Assembly (NCBI GenBank): GCA_030066455.1
Contig: JASJBQ010000011.1
Location: forward strand, 1 to 24,111
DNA length: 24,111 nucleotides
Direction of reading: 5' to 3'
Origin: Desulfobacterales bacterium
GTDB lineage: Bacteria; Desulfobacterota; Desulfobacteria; Desulfobacterales; UBA5852
Position numbers and translations under genes: made by a program. Positions 16,833 to 24,111 of this stretch are shown here, piece by piece; position 1 is the first letter of the stretch; the number at the start of each line of letters is the position of its first letter. The notes under the pieces are model-generated. The model was not told where the DNA came from. It did no database searches and worked only from the letters and a program-made list of their open reading frames with translations.

Positions 16833-18059
16833 ATGAAAAAAATGTGCAGGCTTGCAACCAGTTGGGCGATCGCGGCGGTTTTGATCTTAGCGCCGGCGGC
16901 CATGGCCGCCGAAACCATACCGGTCGGGGTCCCCATTCCGATGACCGGGTGGGCCGCGGGGTCCGGTGCGGATTATTTCAAAGGGATCAAGATGGCCATC
17001 GACGAAATCAATGAATCGGGCGGCCTGTTGGGCAAGCAGCTCGAAATCATTCGCTTCGATTCCAAGGGATTTGAGCCCGAAGTCGTGATGCAGGCCGCCG
17101 ATTACCTTTGCGGCCAGAAGAATGTGGCCTCGGTGCATGCCGGCTGGGCTGGGTGGGGCCAGGATGTCCGGGCCTACGGCAAGTACGATGCGCCGTTCTT
17201 CGCGGACGACGGCTCGCAGGCGGCCGTAGACGTCTTCAAGGAGGACCCGGCGAAATACTACAATATCTACCAGACCACCGATGTGGGCGTGGAACAGGCC
17301 AAGAGTATGTTCCGGGCGTTGATGGCGCTGCCTTACGAGTATCCCAACAAAAAGGTGGTGATCATCAACACCGATGATTCCTGGGGTCTGGAAGTCGGCG
17401 ACACGCTGGAGAAGCGTTTCAAGGAAAGCGGCTGGAAGGTGGCCAAACGGGAAACCGTGCCCTACGGCACCAACGAGTGGGGTGTCATTCTCTCCCAGAT
17501 CCGCAGGATCAAACCGGCCCTGATCCACATGGAAATTCCCAGCGGCCAGGAAAACATCACCTTTGTTCAGCAGTTTTTGAAAAAGCCATCCAATGCGATC
17601 ATCAGTCTCGGCTGGGGCATTACCCCGCGGGAGGTCGTGGACGCCTTGGGTAAATCCGCAGACGGTATCGTGGGTGAGATGCCCAGCGGGCTGCCCGGCC
17701 CCAAGGCCCCGAATGCGAAGGCGCAAGCCTGGGTGGATAAATTCGTGGGGCTCTACCAGCACCAGGTGCCGGCCGGCGCCTGGATCGCCTACACGGCCGT
17801 GAAAGCCTGGGCCCATGCCGTGGAACAGGTGGGCGATGCCTATGATTTCAAGGCCGTGAACGCCTACATCAAGGAACACGGCTACGAGGGCGAGCTGGGC
17901 CGCATCAAATGGGACCAGGACAATGTGCTCCGGGCCCAGGCGGGCGCACCGGTGGTGCATTATCAGGTCCAGAATGGCGAACTCCAGCCGATCTTCACGG
18001 ATCCGCCGCTGACGCCCTACCAAGGCAGCCAGTTCATCACACCGCCCTGGATCCAATAA
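16833..18059 (+). CDS. Periplasmic substrate-binding protein of the LIV-type ABC importer
   Basis: A 408-residue type I periplasmic binding protein (Peripla_BP_6 class). The ATG at 16833 gives a clear Sec signal peptide: MKK, a hydrophobic core to about residue 22, then AMA with cleavage after about residue 25. The mature protein opens ETIPVGVPIPMTGWAAGSGADYFKGIKMAIDEINESGGLLGKQ, the normal first lobe. An AAGGAA Shine-Dalgarno lies 9 bases upstream. The open frame extends into the end of livM, but an earlier start would bury the signal peptide. It captures the solute for LivHMGF. The ligand cannot be read from sequence; the adjacent alcohol and aldehyde oxidation genes suggest a hydroxylated compound rather than an amino acid. 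A strong hairpin follows at 18149. Confidence 0.93.
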   Translation: MKKMCRLATSWAIAAVLILAPAAMAAETIPVGVPIPMTGWAAGSGADYFKGIKMAIDEINESGGLLGKQLEIIRFDSKGFEPEVVMQAADYLCGQKNVASVHAGWAGWGQDVRAYGKYDAPFFADDGSQAAVDVFKEDPAKYYNIYQTTDVGVEQAKSMFRALMALPYEYPNKKVVIINTDDSWGLEVGDTLEKRFKESGWKVAKRETVPYGTNEWGVILSQIRRIKPALIHMEIPSGQENITFVQQFLKKPSNAIISLGWGITPREVVDALGKSADGIVGEMPSGLPGPKAPNAKAQAWVDKFVGLYQHQVPAGAWIAYTAVKAWAHAVEQVGDAYDFKAVNAYIKEHGYEGELGRIKWDQDNVLRAQAGAPVVHYQVQNGELQPIFTDPPLTPYQGSQFITPPWIQ

Positions 18060-18148
18060 CAACTCGTTGCCTGCGGCTTGCGGCATCAACCCTCTTCAGG
18101 TGATGAGGCTTGCGTCGGGCAGGGGTTCAAAAGAGAGAATCTGATTGG

Positions 18149-18182
18149 GGATGGTCCGGGCAGTGGCTTGCCCGGACCATCC
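18149..18182 (+). terminator. Strong intra-operon hairpin between transport and oxidation genes
   Basis: A perfect 14-bp stem, GGATGGTCCGGGCA (18149-18162) with TGCCCGGACCATCC (18169-18182), has a 6-base loop. It lies 90 bases after the binding-protein stop and 42 before the ferredoxin gene. There is no proper T-run (CCTTATC follows), so it may be a partial terminator or protect the upstream mRNA 3' end. Either would give more binding protein than enzyme. Confidence 0.55.
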
Positions 18183-18224
18183 TTATCGGGGCCAATTTGA
18201 AATTCCTTTCTTCGAAAGCGATCC

Positions 18225-18653
18225 ATGCCTGGGAATTACTTTATCAAGACCCATTTCGATCTCTGCACGGGGTGTGAAATCTGCCGCCTGGTCTGCAGCG
18301 ACCGTCTGCTGGGGGGCTGCAATCCCCACCGGGCGCTCCTGCGGGTCACCCATACGCATGAAAACCTCTACCATTTCCCGGAGGTCTGCAACCAGTGCAC
18401 CAACGCCTACTGCGCCCGGGTGTGTCCGGTGGATGCCATCGACCGCGATGCGGACACCGGGGCCATGGTGGTGGACCGCGATGCCTGCGTGGCCTGCGGG
18501 TTGTGCCAGCGATATTGCCCCACCGATATGATCGGCGTGGATCCGGAGCTGAAGAAGTCGGTCAAATGCGATCTCTGCGGCGGTCGCCCGCGATGCGTCA
18601 AAGCCTGTCCCACCGGCGCGCTTGAGTTTTTTTCCAGGGAGGACCGACGATGA
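18225..18653 (+). CDS. Four-cluster [4Fe-4S] ferredoxin-type electron-transfer subunit (AOR partner)
   Basis: A 142-residue protein with sixteen cysteines in four groups: C14/17/20/24, C55/58/63/67, C88/91/94/98 and C115/118/124/128, enough for four [4Fe-4S] clusters; C32 is extra. Layout and size resemble the small Fe-S subunits next to tungsten aldehyde oxidoreductases (the AorA type of Aromatoleum) and the BamC-like partners. No signal peptide, so it is cytoplasmic. Its TGA overlaps the ATG of the AOR gene (ATGA at 18650-18653), strong evidence for a 1:1 complex. The role is to carry electrons from the AOR to an acceptor not encoded here, such as free ferredoxin or a flavin subunit. The ribosome site is weak. 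Confidence 0.92.
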   Translation: MPGNYFIKTHFDLCTGCEICRLVCSDRLLGGCNPHRALLRVTHTHENLYHFPEVCNQCTNAYCARVCPVDAIDRDADTGAMVVDRDACVACGLCQRYCPTDMIGVDPELKKSVKCDLCGGRPRCVKACPTGALEFFSREDRR

Positions 18654-20533
18654 CGGCAAATGCGACCATGGGCCGATTTCTGCTGGTGGATCTTGGCCGG
18701 TCCGAGGCCAGGAGTGTTCCCGTGCCGCCGTGGTTGGTTGCGGATTTCGTCGGCGGCAAAGGGTTCGGCGCCAAGCTGCTTCACGATCTGCTCCCGGCGG
18801 GGGCCGACCCTTTGGGGCCCGAAAACGTCCTCATGTTTCTTACCGGCCCCCTCACGGCCACGCTGGCACCCGCCATGCGTGCCTGCGTGGTGACCAAATC
18901 CCCCCTGAGCGGTACCTTTCTGGACTCGTATTTTGGCGGCCGGTTCGGACCGGAAATCAAATATGCCGGCTATGACGGCCTGATCATCATGGGGAAGGCC
19001 GAGGCCCCGACCCTTTTGGCGATTCGCGACGACCAGGTGGAATTCCGGCCGGCCGGCAAGATTTGGGGCCTGGATACTCTGGCGGCCAATGCCGAAGTCA
19101 AAAAGGTCCTGGGGGCCGATAACGCACGGGTCGTAACCATCGGCCCGGCAGGGGAAAACCTGGTGCGGTTTGCATTGATCAGCTGCGAGTATAACCGCCA
19201 GGCAGGCCGGGGCGGGGCCGGGGCCGTCATGGGGGCCAAGAATCTCAAAGCCATTGCCGTTGAAGGCAGCCGTCTGGTTCGTGTGCATGACCACAGCGCT
19301 TTTGAAGTTGCCTGCCAGCAGGCCTTGACGGAAATATCCGCCAGCAGCGCCTGTCGTGCCTTGACCGAGAGCGGGACCAGCAATGCCGTACCCTGGTCCC
19401 ACGCCGTGGGCACGCTGCCGGTTAGCAACCACCGTCGATCGAAATACCGCCAGGCAGACGGGCTGGGTGACCTGGGCCAGAGTCGGCATCTGTTTTTGGG
19501 CAAGGCCGCCTGCCTTGGCTGCCCCATTCGCTGCAGCCAGATGGGTGCGGTGCGCACCGGCAAATACGCCCATACGATCACCGACATTGTGGAGTATGAA
19601 TCCGCCGCCCTGATGGGCAGCAACCTGGAAATTGCGGACACACGGGCGGTCGCTCACCTGGTCAAGCTTTGCGATATCTACGGACTGGACAGTATGTCCA
19701 CCGGTGGTGTTATCGCGTTCGCTTTCGAGGCGACTGAAAAACATCTTCTTGAACCGCCCCGTGACGTACGGCTGGCCTTCGGCAGCACGGAGGGGGCGGC
19801 CTGGCTGATTCGGGCCATCGCCTTTCAGGAAAACGAACTGGGGTCGTTATTGGGCCAGGGGGTCAAGCGGGCGGCCGCGATGATCGGGCAGGGCAGCGAC
19901 GCCTTGGCCCTGCATGTGAAGGGGATGGAAATTCCGGGGTTTTCTCCCCGGGGAACGCCGGGAATGGGGCTGGCCTACATGACGGCCGACCGGGGCGCCT
20001 GCCACCAGCGCGGGTTCATGGTGGGCTATGAGGCCGGGGGCGAACTGTACAACGGCAAGCCCGTGGACAATTACGCCCTGACGCACAAGGCGGCCATCCT
20101 CAAGGACCGTCAGGACTACCTCAGCGGCCTGGACATTCTGGTTAAATGCGATTTCGGCGCTTTCGGGGTGTCGGCCGATGGCTATGCTCAACTTTTGGCG
20201 GCGGCGACGGGCCGGGAAGTGACCCCCGCCTTTTTTAACACGATCGGCGAAAAAATCTGGAATCAGATCCGGCTGTTCAATCTAGGCCAGGGGATCGATA
20301 CGAGGGACGATCGTCTGCCGCGCCGGTTTGTGGAGGAACCCCTGCCCGACGGTCCCCACAAGGGGCGCCGCATCAGCGAAAATGATATGGCGTTCATGCT
20401 TAAGGATTACTACCGCGTTCGGGGCTGGGATGAAAACGGGCGGCCTACGGCCGAAAAGCTCAAAGCACTCGGTTTGGACCGCCAGCCTGGATGTGATTTT
20501 TCAAGGAGAACCAATGATCAGGAAAACCTATGA
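18650..20533 (+). CDS. aor: Tungsten-containing aldehyde ferredoxin oxidoreductase
   Basis: A 627-residue AOR-family protein of normal length. These enzymes oxidise aldehydes to carboxylic acids with a tungsten bis-pyranopterin and one [4Fe-4S] cluster. Cluster ligands are C288, C291 and C295 (CLGCPIRC) plus C500 (VKCDFGAFG); the first three have the same numbering as in Pyrococcus AOR. Pterin-binding segments are DIYGLDSMSTG (342-352) and DYLSGLD before C500. E316 or E318 and H452 (DRGACH) fit the active-site acid/base pair. MRACVVTKSPLSG and FGGRFGPEIKYAGYD are typical N-terminal signatures. It overlaps the ferredoxin gene by 4 bases and the GMC gene by 20. BamB-type benzoyl-CoA reductase is a relative, but no Bam genes are nearby. 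The aldehyde is probably made by the GMC enzyme. Confidence 0.94.
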   Translation: MTANATMGRFLLVDLGRSEARSVPVPPWLVADFVGGKGFGAKLLHDLLPAGADPLGPENVLMFLTGPLTATLAPAMRACVVTKSPLSGTFLDSYFGGRFGPEIKYAGYDGLIIMGKAEAPTLLAIRDDQVEFRPAGKIWGLDTLAANAEVKKVLGADNARVVTIGPAGENLVRFALISCEYNRQAGRGGAGAVMGAKNLKAIAVEGSRLVRVHDHSAFEVACQQALTEISASSACRALTESGTSNAVPWSHAVGTLPVSNHRRSKYRQADGLGDLGQSRHLFLGKAACLGCPIRCSQMGAVRTGKYAHTITDIVEYESAALMGSNLEIADTRAVAHLVKLCDIYGLDSMSTGGVIAFAFEATEKHLLEPPRDVRLAFGSTEGAAWLIRAIAFQENELGSLLGQGVKRAAAMIGQGSDALALHVKGMEIPGFSPRGTPGMGLAYMTADRGACHQRGFMVGYEAGGELYNGKPVDNYALTHKAAILKDRQDYLSGLDILVKCDFGAFGVSADGYAQLLAAATGREVTPAFFNTIGEKIWNQIRLFNLGQGIDTRDDRLPRRFVEEPLPDGPHKGRRISENDMAFMLKDYYRVRGWDENGRPTAEKLKALGLDRQPGCDFSRRTNDQENL

Positions 20534-22181
20534 TTTCATCATCGTGGGGGGCGGTTCGGCGGGCTGCGCCCTGGCCAACCGCCTGAGCACCAATCCCGCC
20601 AACCGGGTGCTGGTGCTGGAAGCTGGCAGGCCGGATTACATCTGGGATATTTTCATCCACATGCCCGCCGGACTCACGATCCCCCTGGGCAACAAGCTCT
20701 ACGACTGGTGCTACCACAGCGAGCCCGAGCCCCACATGCAAAACCGGCGCGTCTACCACGGCCGGGGCAAGGTGCTGGGGGGCTCCAGCAGCATCAACGG
20801 TATGATCTACATTCGCGGCAACGCCATGGATTATGAGAAATGGGCCGCGGACGACGGCATGGCGAACTGGGGCTACGCCCACAATCTTCCCTATTTCAAA
20901 CGGGCCGAAACCCGTCTCATCGGCGCCGATGAGTACCACGGTTTTAACGGTCCCCTGGCCCTGGAAACGGGCCCCTGCCAAAACCCGCTGTTTCAGGCCT
21001 TCTTCAAGGCCGCGCAGCAGGCCGGCTACCCGCTGACCAGCGACGTCAACGGATACCAGCAGGAAGGTATCGGCCCCTTTGACCGTAATATCGACCGGGG
21101 CCGTCGACAGAGCGCGGCCAGGGCCTACCTTCACCCGGTGAAAGGCCGTCCCAACCTGGACGTCGTCTGCCGCGCGCTTACCACCCGGATTCTCTTCGAC
21201 GCCAAGCGGGCGGTGGGGGTCGCGTTCGCCAAAGGCAAATCCCTCCAAAAAGTTTACGGCGGCGAGGTAATCCTTTGCAGCGGGGCCATCAACTCACCCC
21301 AACTGCTGCAACTCTCGGGTGTCGGTAATGCCGAAGAACTGGCGGCTTTGGGCATCGACGTCATTTGCGATCTGCCCGGCGTGGGGGAAAATCTGCAGGA
21401 CCACCTGGAGGTTTATGTTCAGTATGCCTGCAAAAAGCCGGTGTCCGAATATCCGGCGCTGTTGTGGTACAACAAACCCTGGGTCGGGTTCCAGTGGCTT
21501 TTTCAACGCAAAGGGGCCGCCGCCACGAACCATTTCGAGGCCGGAGGCTTTATCCGCACCAATGACACCGTAGCCTACCCCAACATTCAATTCCATTTTC
21601 TGCCCGTGGCCATCCGCTATGACGGCTCATCGCCCCAGAAGGGGCATGGGTATCAGGTGCATGTCGGCCCGGTTAACTCCGACGCCGTGGGCACGGTCAA
21701 GATTGTTTCCGCCAACCCAAGCGACTATCCGGCCCTGCGTTTCAATTATCTTTCCACGGAAAAGGACCGCCGGGAATGGGTGGAAGCCATCCGCTGCACC
21801 CGTAAAATCATGAACCAGCCGGCCTTCGATGCGTTTAACGCTGGTGAAATCTCGCCGGGTCCCGACGTCGAGACCGACCGGGAAATCCTTAATTGGGTGG
21901 CGGCCGACGGCGAAACCGCCCTGCATCCCTCGTGCACCTGCAAAATGGGGACGGACAAGATGGCCGTGGTCGACCCCGACACCCTCAAGGTTCACGGTCT
22001 CGACGGCCTGCGCGTCGTGGATGCATCGGTCATGCCCTACGTGACCAACGGCAATATCTACGCGCCGGTGATGATGATCGCCGAAAAAGCGTCCGATATC
22101 ATTTTGGGCAACACCCTATTACCGCCGGCGACGTTATCCTGGTATCGGCATGAACCCAGCGAGGTGCCGGCCCAACGGTAG
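20514..22181 (+). CDS. BetA-like GMC-family FAD-dependent alcohol (choline-type) dehydrogenase
   Basis: A 555-residue GMC oxidoreductase, nearly the length of E. coli BetA. The ATG at 20514 has AGGAG 5 bases upstream. The FAD site is VGGGSAG (11-17) with E36 in LEAG; the GMC signature is GRGKVLGGSSSINGMIYIRGN (83-103). Catalytic H471 lies in ALHPSCTCKMG and N514 in TNGNIYAP. By recall it matches BetA in BetA-specific stretches: EPEPHMQNRR, GYQQEGIGPFDR, NHFEAGGFIR and FHFLPVAIRYDGS. The likely reaction is oxidation of choline or a similar primary alcohol to the aldehyde, with electrons passing from FAD to a membrane or flavoprotein acceptor. HPSCTC departs from the usual HPxGTC glycine. It is coupled to the AOR gene by a 20-base overlap. 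The substrate is inferred, not shown. Confidence 0.92.
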   Translation: MIRKTYDFIIVGGGSAGCALANRLSTNPANRVLVLEAGRPDYIWDIFIHMPAGLTIPLGNKLYDWCYHSEPEPHMQNRRVYHGRGKVLGGSSSINGMIYIRGNAMDYEKWAADDGMANWGYAHNLPYFKRAETRLIGADEYHGFNGPLALETGPCQNPLFQAFFKAAQQAGYPLTSDVNGYQQEGIGPFDRNIDRGRRQSAARAYLHPVKGRPNLDVVCRALTTRILFDAKRAVGVAFAKGKSLQKVYGGEVILCSGAINSPQLLQLSGVGNAEELAALGIDVICDLPGVGENLQDHLEVYVQYACKKPVSEYPALLWYNKPWVGFQWLFQRKGAAATNHFEAGGFIRTNDTVAYPNIQFHFLPVAIRYDGSSPQKGHGYQVHVGPVNSDAVGTVKIVSANPSDYPALRFNYLSTEKDRREWVEAIRCTRKIMNQPAFDAFNAGEISPGPDVETDREILNWVAADGETALHPSCTCKMGTDKMAVVDPDTLKVHGLDGLRVVDASVMPYVTNGNIYAPVMMIAEKASDIILGNTLLPPATLSWYRHEPSEVPAQR

Positions 22182-22229
22182 CCGGCGTATACGCTCGGGT
22201 CGCCAAGGCGCGTCGTATCGCCCCGGGCC

Positions 22230-23291
22230 TCAAACGCTGAGCGGTGCGGGGATGGCGACGCCAAGCCTGGCGGCCCATTCGGTAAGGGTGGGCATGATCT
22301 CCGGTTCGAGGGCGACGCCTTCCTGCAGGCCGCGCTGTTTATTGGCCAGGGCGGTTTGCCCCGGCAGGCGCACCGGGCGATCGGCTGCCATCGGTTCAGC
22401 CCCGCGGCAGGCCCGAGCCAGCCAGCTGGCTTCGGCCTTGAACGCTTCGCGCCCGCCAAGGTATTCGGGATTGATCATCATCAGGAAAACCGTTGCCCCC
22501 CAGCGGCCGGGCTGGTCTTTACGCCCGAACCCGCACAGCCCGGAGGTCAGGGCTTCCACCAGAAGACCCAATGCGAAGCCCTTGTGACCGAGGTCAAGTT
22601 CTCCCAGCGGCAGGATGGCGCCGGAGGGTTCCTGGAACAGTACGCCCGGCTCGTCGGTGGGCGTGCCGTTCGCGTCAACAAGCCATTCACCGGGCAGCCG
22701 CCGGCCACGGCGGTGAAAGCGCTGGGTCATGCCGATGGTGGTGGTGGACATGGACACGTCCAGCATCACGATACCGTCCTCCAGCGGCCAGGCGGCGGCC
22801 ACGGGATTGGGCGTATAGACCGGCGTGCGGCCGCCGTGGGGCGCCACTTTGGCACCCAGGGTCGGATCCGAGGTTGCCAGCACGATCAGGCGGCCCTCCC
22901 GGGCGACGGGTTCCAGGTAGGCGGCCAGACAGGCGATGTGGTGACTTTGCTTGATGTTGGCCACAAACACGGGCAGCTTGCGCAGGCGCTCGCGCCCCGC
23001 CGCGATGGCCTGGCTGACGAGATAAGGGCCCGGAAGATAGCGCCCGTCCCAGAAAACGGCCGTGTCATTGTCTTTGAGAATTTCGGGGGCCCCGCTCGGT
23101 GTCATCTTCCCGGATGCAAGTTCGTCGAGATAAGGCGCCAGCAGCTGCAGGCCGTGGGTGGTGTGGCCCAGAAGGTCGCCCTCCACGAGGGTTTCGGCCA
23201 CGGTACGGGCGATGGCCGGGTCCATGCCCAATGCGATCAGAAGCTGTTGGCCGAACGAGACCAGTTCGCCGGCCTGATAGCGCGGGGTCAT
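22230..23291 (-). CDS. Ldh2/malate-lactate dehydrogenase family NAD(P)-dependent oxidoreductase
   Basis: A 353-residue protein of the Ldh2 (AllD/YbiC/malate dehydrogenase-2) family, which interconverts 2-hydroxy and 2-keto acids with NAD(P)H and has a fold unlike classical lactate dehydrogenase. Signatures are GHTTHGLQLLAPYLDEL with catalytic H46, KQSHHIACLAAYLEP (114-128), the nucleotide segment TPNPVAAAWP (160-169), and DLGHKGFALGLLVEALTSGL (233-252) with K237. GGGAG lies 8 bases before the start. It converges on the GMC gene with a 48-base gap, so it is not in that operon. The substrate (lactate, malate, ureidoglycolate or another) cannot be told from sequence. A link to the neighbouring pathway is possible only through location. 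Confidence 0.92.
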   Translation of the reverse strand: MTPRYQAGELVSFGQQLLIALGMDPAIARTVAETLVEGDLLGHTTHGLQLLAPYLDELASGKMTPSGAPEILKDNDTAVFWDGRYLPGPYLVSQAIAAGRERLRKLPVFVANIKQSHHIACLAAYLEPVAREGRLIVLATSDPTLGAKVAPHGGRTPVYTPNPVAAAWPLEDGIVMLDVSMSTTTIGMTQRFHRRGRRLPGEWLVDANGTPTDEPGVLFQEPSGAILPLGELDLGHKGFALGLLVEALTSGLCGFGRKDQPGRWGATVFLMMINPEYLGGREAFKAEASWLARACRGAEPMAADRPVRLPGQTALANKQRGLQEGVALEPEIMPTLTEWAARLGVAIPAPLSV

Positions 23292-23342
23292 ATGGGCGCT
23301 CCCGATGCTCTCTGGTTGATGGGTTTGTAGGCGCTAAGTGTT

Positions 23343-23495
23343 CCGGTGTCGGGTTTCAGCATCTCTTCCGGCACCGCTTTTTCTGACACCGGACACCCTA
23401 AATCTTGTGGATGTTATCCGTTCAACCCAGAACCCGGAACGGAGAACCCCGAACCTTGAGCCTATCTCCCTGCACACTAGACGCCGGGCACTAGA
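23343..23495. repeat. Degenerate heptad-repeat debris between the Ldh2 and archease genes
   Basis: The 199-bp gap contains several short runs with a 7-base period: GGTGTCG-GGTTTCA (23345-23358), TGACACC-GGACACC (23384-23397), AACCCAG-AACCCGG-AACGGAG-AACCCCG-AACCTTG (23424-23458), and CACTAGA twice, 14 bases apart (23475 and 23489). The last copy overlaps the archease stop codon. The 8-bp arms CCGGTGTC (23343-23350) and GACACCGG (23385-23392) can also pair. No gene is seen here. Confidence 0.6.
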
Positions 23496-23928
23496 TATCC
23501 AGAATCACCCGGGCCTCCCAGCCGCCTGGCGCGGGCGCCAGTTTAAAGCGGTGCATGGTCACGGCCTTGACGTCCACGACCAGATCATGCCGCGAATAGT
23601 CCAGCCGCGCACCGTTCAACACGGCCTTGAGGCGGAAGTCTTCTCCGTAGGCGTCGACATCCACTTGTTCCACGCGCCACAGGGTTTGATCTCGGTCCTT
23701 GAGGAATATGAGCTCCTGCAGGAAATCGAAGAGCAGCATTTCGGCCGATTCCGCCTCGAGGGTCAGATCCTGCCGTTTTTCGGTGCCGAGCGCTTCGGGG
23801 TTGCTCAGCATGACATCCAGCAGGGCTTCGGCCGCGGCTGTAAATACTTCTTCCAACGTGGCGCCGAGTGCTTCGAAAGCCACATCCGCCGTGGCAATGT
23901 CGTCGATGAACCGATAGGGCGGTTTCAT
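23491..23928 (-). CDS. Archease family protein
   Basis: A 145-residue protein of usual archease length. Archease helps the RNA ligase RtcB to become guanylylated and turn over during RNA repair or tRNA ligation. Family features are the opening YRFIDDIATADVAFEALGATLEEVF (D15 is the likely metal ligand), LLFDFLQELIFLKD (65-78), KAVTMHRFKL (121-130, with H126) and the C-terminal GWEARVILDI ending in D144. The more common N-terminal motif is HTAD; here it is ATAD. No rtcB is present within the window, though it could lie outside. It is on the same strand as the Ldh2 gene but 199 bases upstream, with repeat debris between, so co-transcription is doubtful. Confidence 0.9.
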   Translation of the reverse strand: MKPPYRFIDDIATADVAFEALGATLEEVFTAAAEALLDVMLSNPEALGTEKRQDLTLEAESAEMLLFDFLQELIFLKDRDQTLWRVEQVDVDAYGEDFRLKAVLNGARLDYSRHDLVVDVKAVTMHRFKLAPAPGGWEARVILDI

Positions 23929-23965
23929 GCCTTTGCTCTTTATTGAAGATGTTCAGTATCATTCG

Positions 23966-24090
23966 TGACGGTGGTGTAAGACGTTCGAGATCAAGGCGTG
24001 CAAAGCCCGAAGAATGAGGCGTACTGAGGTACGCCGCAGTGATGAGGGCTGACGCACAACGCCGATATCGGGCGTCTTACGCCACCGTCA
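23966..24090. repeat. Long imperfect palindromic intergenic repeat element
   Basis: Outer arms 23966-23983 and 24073-24090 are inverted repeats matching at 17 of 18 bases (TGACGGTGGTGTAAGACG on the left). Partial pairing continues inward. The centre has a perfect 7-bp hairpin, GGCGTAC (24018-24024) with GTACGCC (24029-24035) and loop TGAG. The element is about 125 bp and non-coding. It looks like a mobile palindromic unit (REP/MITE-like) of the sort found in many copies in Desulfobacterota genomes. It lies upstream of the archease gene. Confidence 0.65.
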
Positions 24091-24111
24091 ACCTTTGATG
24101 TTGCCAATGGG

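Noticed and set aside
18650..20533. AOR-family protein as a BamB-type benzoyl-CoA reductase subunit
   Set aside because: There are no bam or aromatic-degradation genes nearby, and the protein sits with an alcohol dehydrogenase and a transporter, so aldehyde oxidation fits better.
22185..22194. 10-bp palindrome GCGTATACGC between the convergent GMC and Ldh2 genes
   Set aside because: It has no loop or T-run and is too short to separate from chance; no terminator is called here.

Overview
The window most likely comes from a strictly anaerobic, GC-rich Desulfobacterota bacterium, plausibly a sulfate reducer of the Desulfosarcina/Desulfobacterales type. This is inferred from a tungsten-type aldehyde ferredoxin oxidoreductase with its own polyferredoxin, a LIV-type ABC importer in a catabolic operon, and heptad and palindromic intergenic repeats of a kind I recall from that group. 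There are no rRNA, tRNA, CRISPR, phage or IS elements in it.

Layout. (1) 1-8555: two divergent operons of the ATP-grasp / alpha-E / transglutaminase amidoligase network. Leftward are a transglutaminase-DUF2126 protein and a fused ATP-grasp/alpha-E protein that runs off the left edge. Rightward are a separate ATP-grasp protein and a separate alpha-E protein. Between them lies a 444-bp region with a -24/-12 (sigma-54-like) element facing each operon and a perfect 13-bp AT-rich inverted repeat between the two. (2) 8844-10325: SelO/YdiU protein AMPylase, with a terminator on each side. (3) 10543-12183: an arsenic pair, thioredoxin-type arsC and acr3, with no arsR. (4) 12184-12615: a gene-free promoter region. 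(5) 12616-22181: an operon-like run of nine genes on the + strand: FadR-type GntR regulator, livG, livF, livH, livM, periplasmic binding protein, four-cluster ferredoxin, aldehyde ferredoxin oxidoreductase (AOR), BetA-like GMC alcohol dehydrogenase. (6) 22230-23928 on the - strand: an Ldh2-family dehydrogenase and an archease, separated by heptad-repeat debris. (7) 23966-24090: a long imperfect palindromic repeat.

How the parts work together. Region 5 reads as an import-and-oxidise pathway. The ABC system captures a small solute, the FAD enzyme converts an alcohol to an aldehyde, and the AOR/ferredoxin pair oxidises the aldehyde to an acid while capturing low-potential electrons. The GMC protein closely resembles choline dehydrogenase BetA from memory, so choline or a related amino-alcohol is the leading but unproven substrate. 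No NAD-dependent betaine-aldehyde dehydrogenase is present; the AOR occupies that place. Region 1 is predicted to make or attach an unknown peptide-like product. Its paired divergent control region and its two different ATP-grasp/alpha-E sets are the most intriguing under-described features here.
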